Below are positions 59,889-64,000 of a DNA stretch of 64,000 nucleotides, piece by piece. Each line of letters opens with the position of its first letter. Positions within the stretch are counted from its first letter, which is position 1. The notes beneath the pieces were generated by a model that worked only from the letters and a program-made list of their open reading frames with translations, was not told the DNA's origin and made no database searches. The stretch covers positions 128,368 to 192,367 of the forward strand of contig JADJDU010000004.1 of the NCBI GenBank assembly GCA_016702505.1. The letters are read 5' to 3'. Origin of the DNA: Microthrixaceae bacterium. Its GTDB lineage: Bacteria > Actinomycetota > Acidimicrobiia > Acidimicrobiales > Iamiaceae. Position numbers and translations under genes: made by a program.

Positions 59889-60882
59889 TCAGCCGTGTTG
59901 CCAGAGCCGGGTCTTGAGGCCGGCGATTCCCCCAACCCGGACCAGCGCGGCACGGTCCAGTTCGGCCAGTTCCTCGGCGGTCAGATCCCACCCCAGTGCC
60001 CCAGCGTTCTCAATGGCTTGAGCCTGGTTCTTGGCTCCAGGGATCGGAACCGCCCCCTTGGCCATGATCCAGTTCAGCGCCACCTGACTGGGGGTCTTGC
60101 CGTCGTGGGCCTCTCCGACTCGTCGTCACGCGGCCACAACGTCGTCGACCACCTCCATGGGATGGTCAGAGAAGTTGCGCCGCCCCTGCGGACGATTGTG
60201 GGCGTTGTACTTGCCGGTGAGGCGACCCTGCCCGATCGGCGAATAGGCGAGGGCACCACCCGAGATCGGCACATGCTGCCAACAGGCCACTCGTCTCCGG
60301 GAGCGGCGAGCAGTGAGAACTCGATCTGGTTGGTGGCCAGGGCAGGCCCGCTCAGCCAACGCAGCGGCCATGGCCTGGGTCTCGCGCACCGAATGTTGGA
60401 CACCCCACCGCTCGCACCAAACCGGCGCCATGCGCGTCGGCCAACGCATCGGCCAACGCGGCGTGGCCACGCAGGCTCACCGGGCCGTGGATCTGGTACA
60501 GGTCCACAGCCGGCAAACCGAGCCGATCCAGCGATGCCCGTAGGGCCGCCATCAAGGACCGACGGACATCGAGCTTCCACGGCGACGGCATGAACTTGGT
60601 GGCGATCTGGACCTTGTCGGCCCGGCCCGGGTCTGCAGCCAGCAACTCCCCGATTATCGACTCACTGCGACCCGCGCCGTACACCTCGGCGGTGTCGAAG
60701 AAGGTCGCGCCGGCGTCGATCGAGGCCTCCCAGGCCTCACGGATCGTGCCCTCGGTGAGGGCCTGGTCATAGGTGCCCATCCCCCAAGTGGACCGATCCC
60801 CCCAAGCCCACGTGCCCACCCCCAGGCGGGGGATCGTCACCGAGGACCCGGCCAGAGGCAGAGCCCCTCCGGTGCCGGTCAC
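59889..60882 (-). pseudogene. Aldo/keto reductase, several frameshifts
   Basis: GTG 60882 overlaps the glucosidase stop. The N-terminal half is intact: PRLGVGTWAWGDRS, GATFFDTAEVYGAGRSE (Asp, Tyr), IATKFMPSP (Lys) and DLYQIHGP (His), the AKR tetrad. Beyond about 60425 it continues through at least three shifts: VSNIRCA, ATNQIEFSLL, ALAYSPIGQGRLTGKYN, VALNWIMAKGAVPIPGAKN, ending at 59889. All parts of a roughly 320-residue enzyme are present. Confidence 0.8.
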
Positions 60883-62264
60883 GCCGTGACCATCGGGGAG
60901 TCGGGGATCAGCGCCGGGGCGGTCGTCGGTGAGGAACGACTGGAACCAGCGCCCCGCTGTCCTTGACCGTCCGCTCCAGGGTGTCGAAGTTGGTGTGGAC
61001 CAGACCGAATCGGGCGGTGCAGCCCTCGGCCCATTCGAAGTTGTCCATCAGCGACCAGCAGAAGTAGCCGTCCACCGGCAGGCCATCGCGTCGGGCTCGG
61101 GCCACCTCGGCCAGGTGGTCCTGGTAGAAGGCCACCCGTCGAACGTCACGAACCCGGCCGTCGACCAGGCGGTCGGGCACGGTCACACCGTTCTCGGTGA
61201 TCACCATGCGGTGATCACCGGGGAGGTCGTTCACCGTCTGAAGGGCCTCGTAGAGACCGTCGGCCTGGATCTCTTGTCCCATGCCCGACACGTCGAAGCT
61301 GCGATGGTCCTTGCTGGGCCAGGGCACACCACAGGCCCGGCACCGGCACCGGCTTCACCAGCAACCGGCAGTATGCTGAACCCCGATGAAGTCCCAGTCG
61401 ACCTTGATGGCCGACTCGTCACCGTTCTTGATGTAGCGCTCGACCGGCCGGATGAACGGCGACACGTCTACGGGGTAGCCGAGCCCGGCATTGGGTTCCA
61501 TGAAGATGCGGTTGGTGAAGGCATTGATGACCTCGGCCCCGCGCCGGTGCCGGTCGCTCTGAGAAGCGGTCCGCATGGGCGAGACCACATGGGTGGTGCC
61601 CACGTTGGAGTTGGTCACCCCCGCCCGGATGGCCTCGGCCCCTACCGACTGACACAAGTTCACGTGGTGGGTGGCGGCCAGCGCCTTGAGCAGGCCCCGT
61701 CGACCCGGTGCGTGGTAGCCCGACAGGTAGCCACCGTGGATGAAGCTGCACGGTTCGTTGAACAGCATCCAGTTGGTGACCCGGTCCCCCAGCTTGTCGA
61801 CCACGGTCGCCACGTACTCGCCGAACCAGCCCACGATGTCACGGTTGACCCAACCACCCCGATCCTCGAGCACCTGAGGAAGATCCCAGTGGTAGAGCGT
61901 GGCCCACGGTTCGATGCCCCGCTCCAAGTTGGCGTCGATCGACCAGACGGGAGTAGAAGTCGAGCCCAGCCTGGTTCACCCGTCCGGTGCCGTCGGGCAG
62001 GATCCGCGGCCACCCGATCGAGAACCGCTGGGCACCGAAGCCCAGCTCTCCCACCAACGCGGTATCGGACTCGAAGCGGTGGTAGTAGTCGCAGGCCACG
62101 TCTCCGTTGGAGCCGTCGCGGATCTTGCCTCGCTTGTGGGTGAACGTGTCCCAGATCGACGGGCTCTTGCCGTCGGCGTCCTTGGCGCCCTCCACCTGAT
62201 AGGAGGCGTGGGCTACACCCCAGGTGAAATCGGGGCCGAAGTCGGAACGGGTCACGCTTGTCAT
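60879..62264 (-). pseudogene. Beta-glucosidase (GH1), frameshifted
   Basis: ATG 62264: FGPDFTWGVAHASYQVEGAKDADGKSPSIWDTF, then, past a shift near 61935, ATLYHWDLPQVLEDRGGW, the acid/base Glu in MLFNEPCSF, and after a shift near 61360 the nucleophile Glu in VITENGVTVPDRL, followed by YFCWSLMDNFEWAEGCTARFGLVHTNF. The end, FQSFLTDD, then DSPMVTA, reaches the TGA at 60879-60881, giving about 455 residues, the usual GH1 size. It hydrolyses beta-glycosides and is coupled to the reductase. Confidence 0.85.
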
Positions 62265-62300
62265 GGCCGCAATGATGGCCCAGCCGAGCGAGGCCCGCCG

Positions 62301-64000
62301 TCAGGCCCCCGCGAGAGCGTTCAGGAACCGGGCCGCGACGGGGCCAGCAACGGCACCGCCACCACCACCGTCCTCCACCACGACCGCAAAGGCGACGTCT
62401 CCCTGCCAGCCGGTGATCCAGGCGTGGGACCGGGGCGGATCGTCGGTACCGAACTCGGCGGTCCCGGTCTTGGCGTGCACGGGACCACCGGCCACGCCCT
62501 GAAGCGCCGAACCGGTTCCGTCGGTGACGACGTCTCGCATCATCTCCCGAGGGCCGTTACCGCACCGCTGGGCGAGGGCCGGGCCCAACACCGGGGCCGG
62601 CGCGCCAGGTCGACGAACAGGCGGGGCAGCAACGACGAACCGTTGGCCACCGATCCAGCCATGAGAGCCACAGTCAAGGCGCTGGCCTCGACCTTGCCCT
62701 GACCGATGGTGTTGGCAGCATGCATGGTCTCGTTGTCGGTGACCGGCACCTCGGTTCCGAACACGTCCATGCCCAGCTCGGCATCGAGGTCCCGGAACCC
62801 GAGGAGGCGGGCGTTGTCGGTCAACTGCTGGGAGCTAACCGTGTCGGAGCGGGCCACGATCGTGGTGTTGCAGGAACGGGCGAACGCCCGCCGGAAGGGA
62901 CGTCACCTAGCGCGAACCCACCCGCATTCTTGAACCGCTTGCCCGCCACCACCGTGGCCGGGCAAGACACGGTGTCATCGGGGCTCAGACCGGCCTCCAG
63001 GTAGGTGAGGGCCGACACCACCTTGAACGTGGAACCCGGGGGGTAGCGGTTGAGGAAAGCTCGGTTGTAGCCAGCCGATCCCGCTGGACCGTTGGCCACG
63101 GCCAAGATCTCACCGGTACTGACCCTGACCGCCACCAGTGCCACCGGCTGCCTCGAGACGGCAGGGGTGGCATCAGCGGCCAACTGCACCGCCGAATCCA
63201 AAGGTCACGGTCACGTCGGCGCCGGGCCGACCGGGGTAGTCCTCCAAGGTGGTGACGGCGGCGGCAGCGTCGGTGCTGACGGCCTCGATCCGCATGCCGG
63301 GCTCACCGGCGAGCTGAGCGTTGCGGGCCAGTTGCACCCGACAGCCCGGTGGGATCCCTTCGACCACCTTGCCTTGCGACGCCGCCGCGATCTCGGCGGT
63401 GGCCGGACCAACGGTTCCCAGGACACCTTTGGCGTAGCCGGCGGGTAGGTCCGTCTCGGCAGCCTGTTCGGTGAACACGGTGCCGGGCGGGGGTGGATCT
63501 GGAAGCGGATCAGGTCGTAGGCGGGACGGTCGAGGGTGGCGACCTCCACGAACTCATCGGGCCCGGCGCAGCGACTCCGGGCCACCGGGTCCTCGGCGTC
63601 CACCCGGTCAGGCTGGCCGCGGTGCGAACGCCGTGGCCTCGGGGTCGATGGCGCAGCTCTTGCGGATGCCGATGGTCACGGTGCCGCCGCCAGCCACCCA
63701 GCGGCCGGCCGGTGGTGTCGAGGATGCGTCCTCGACCGACCGGCACCAGACCAGCCGAGACCACACCGCCATCGGCCTCGGCCGGAAACAGCCGGTCGAC
63801 GCTGAGCGACACCCGCCATTCACGATCCCCGCCCCGAGCCTGGGCATCCTCGACCAGGGTCAGAAGGTGTCATACGTCCACCTCTGGCCACCGGGAAGGT
63901 TTCAGGTAACGCCCATGGTGGCCTGGGCGGTGTCTGAGTTCTCACCGGTGCCCGCTCCGCTTCGGAGACCTTCACGGTGGGACGGGTGGCGCCGCCGGTC
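62301..64000 (-). pseudogene. Penicillin-binding transpeptidase with NTF2-like N-terminus, frameshifted and cut by the window edge
   Basis: On the minus strand the frames give, in order: DREWRVSLSVDRLFPAEADG (MecA_N/NTF2-like part), DTTGRPL, a spacer domain (AAETDLPAGYAKGVLGTVG), then the transpeptidase with PPGSTFKVVSAL (active Ser), RSCNTTIVARS (SxN), and HAKTGTAEFGTDDPPRSHAWITGW (KTG), ending at 62301. Six or more frame changes are needed. Similar proteins are class B or beta-lactam-tolerant PBPs. The beginning lies past 64000. Confidence 0.8.

Overview
High-GC DNA from an actinobacterium, most likely class Acidimicrobiia (inferred). Direct support is the fhaA-fhaB-pstP-rodA-pbpA-pknB growth and division block with trpG and crgA nearby, the paired TrkA/APC-permease/OB-fold potassium cluster known from mycobacteria, frequent GTG/TTG starts, and Thr/Pro-rich envelope proteins. 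There is no prophage and no CRISPR array. Many genes at both window ends and around 42.5-44.9 kb carry frameshifts inside otherwise well conserved protein, often in G or C runs. This looks more like draft sequence error than wholesale decay, and a pure-G tract at 33.7 kb points the same way.

Layout. 0-2.5 kb: a broken IS110-family element with a structured upstream segment (possible bridge RNA), then an HTH/PIN toxin-antitoxin pair. 2.8-7.2 kb: tRNA-Arg, an AlkD-like repair protein, a hydrolase, an MBL protein, a small lytic transglycosylase-like lipoprotein and two divergent tRNA-Ser genes. 7.2-13 kb: an unassigned envelope locus made of a beta-propeller protein, two receiver-like proteins and two tandem paralogous membrane-anchored proteins. 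13-17.7 kb: pheA divergent from larB-larC (nickel-pincer cofactor), a SnoaL protein and an MBL protein. 17.8-21.7 kb: potassium cluster (two TrkA proteins, a KimA-like permease behind a structured leader, an OB-fold protein). 21.7-30.9 kb: CbiX, GluQ-RS, a CoA transferase with an operator-like palindrome, a secreted peptidase-like lipoprotein, a two-component system, and small secreted, SnoaL-like and membrane proteins.

30.9-43.8 kb: an HMG-CoA-synthase-like/DUF35 fusion plus thiolase, a Gdt1-type putative Mn exporter behind a yybP-ykoY riboswitch, a branched-chain-type ABC importer in which both permeases and both ATPases are one 1357-residue chain, an acyl-CoA ligase and a broken thiolase. 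Two acyl-CoA genes share the palindrome TGACG-N3-CGTCA. 43.9-54.1 kb: cell-wall growth and division block (FHA proteins, PP2C phosphatase, RodA, PbpA, rhomboid-like protein, PknB, with trpG and crgA). 54.1-57 kb: tRNA-Leu followed by accessory remnants (HNH/DUF222, nucleotidyltransferase, VapBC). 57-64 kb: phosphoesterase, SDR, lipoprotein, aldo-keto reductase, GH1 glucosidase and a penicillin-binding protein, most of them frameshifted; the last runs off the window.
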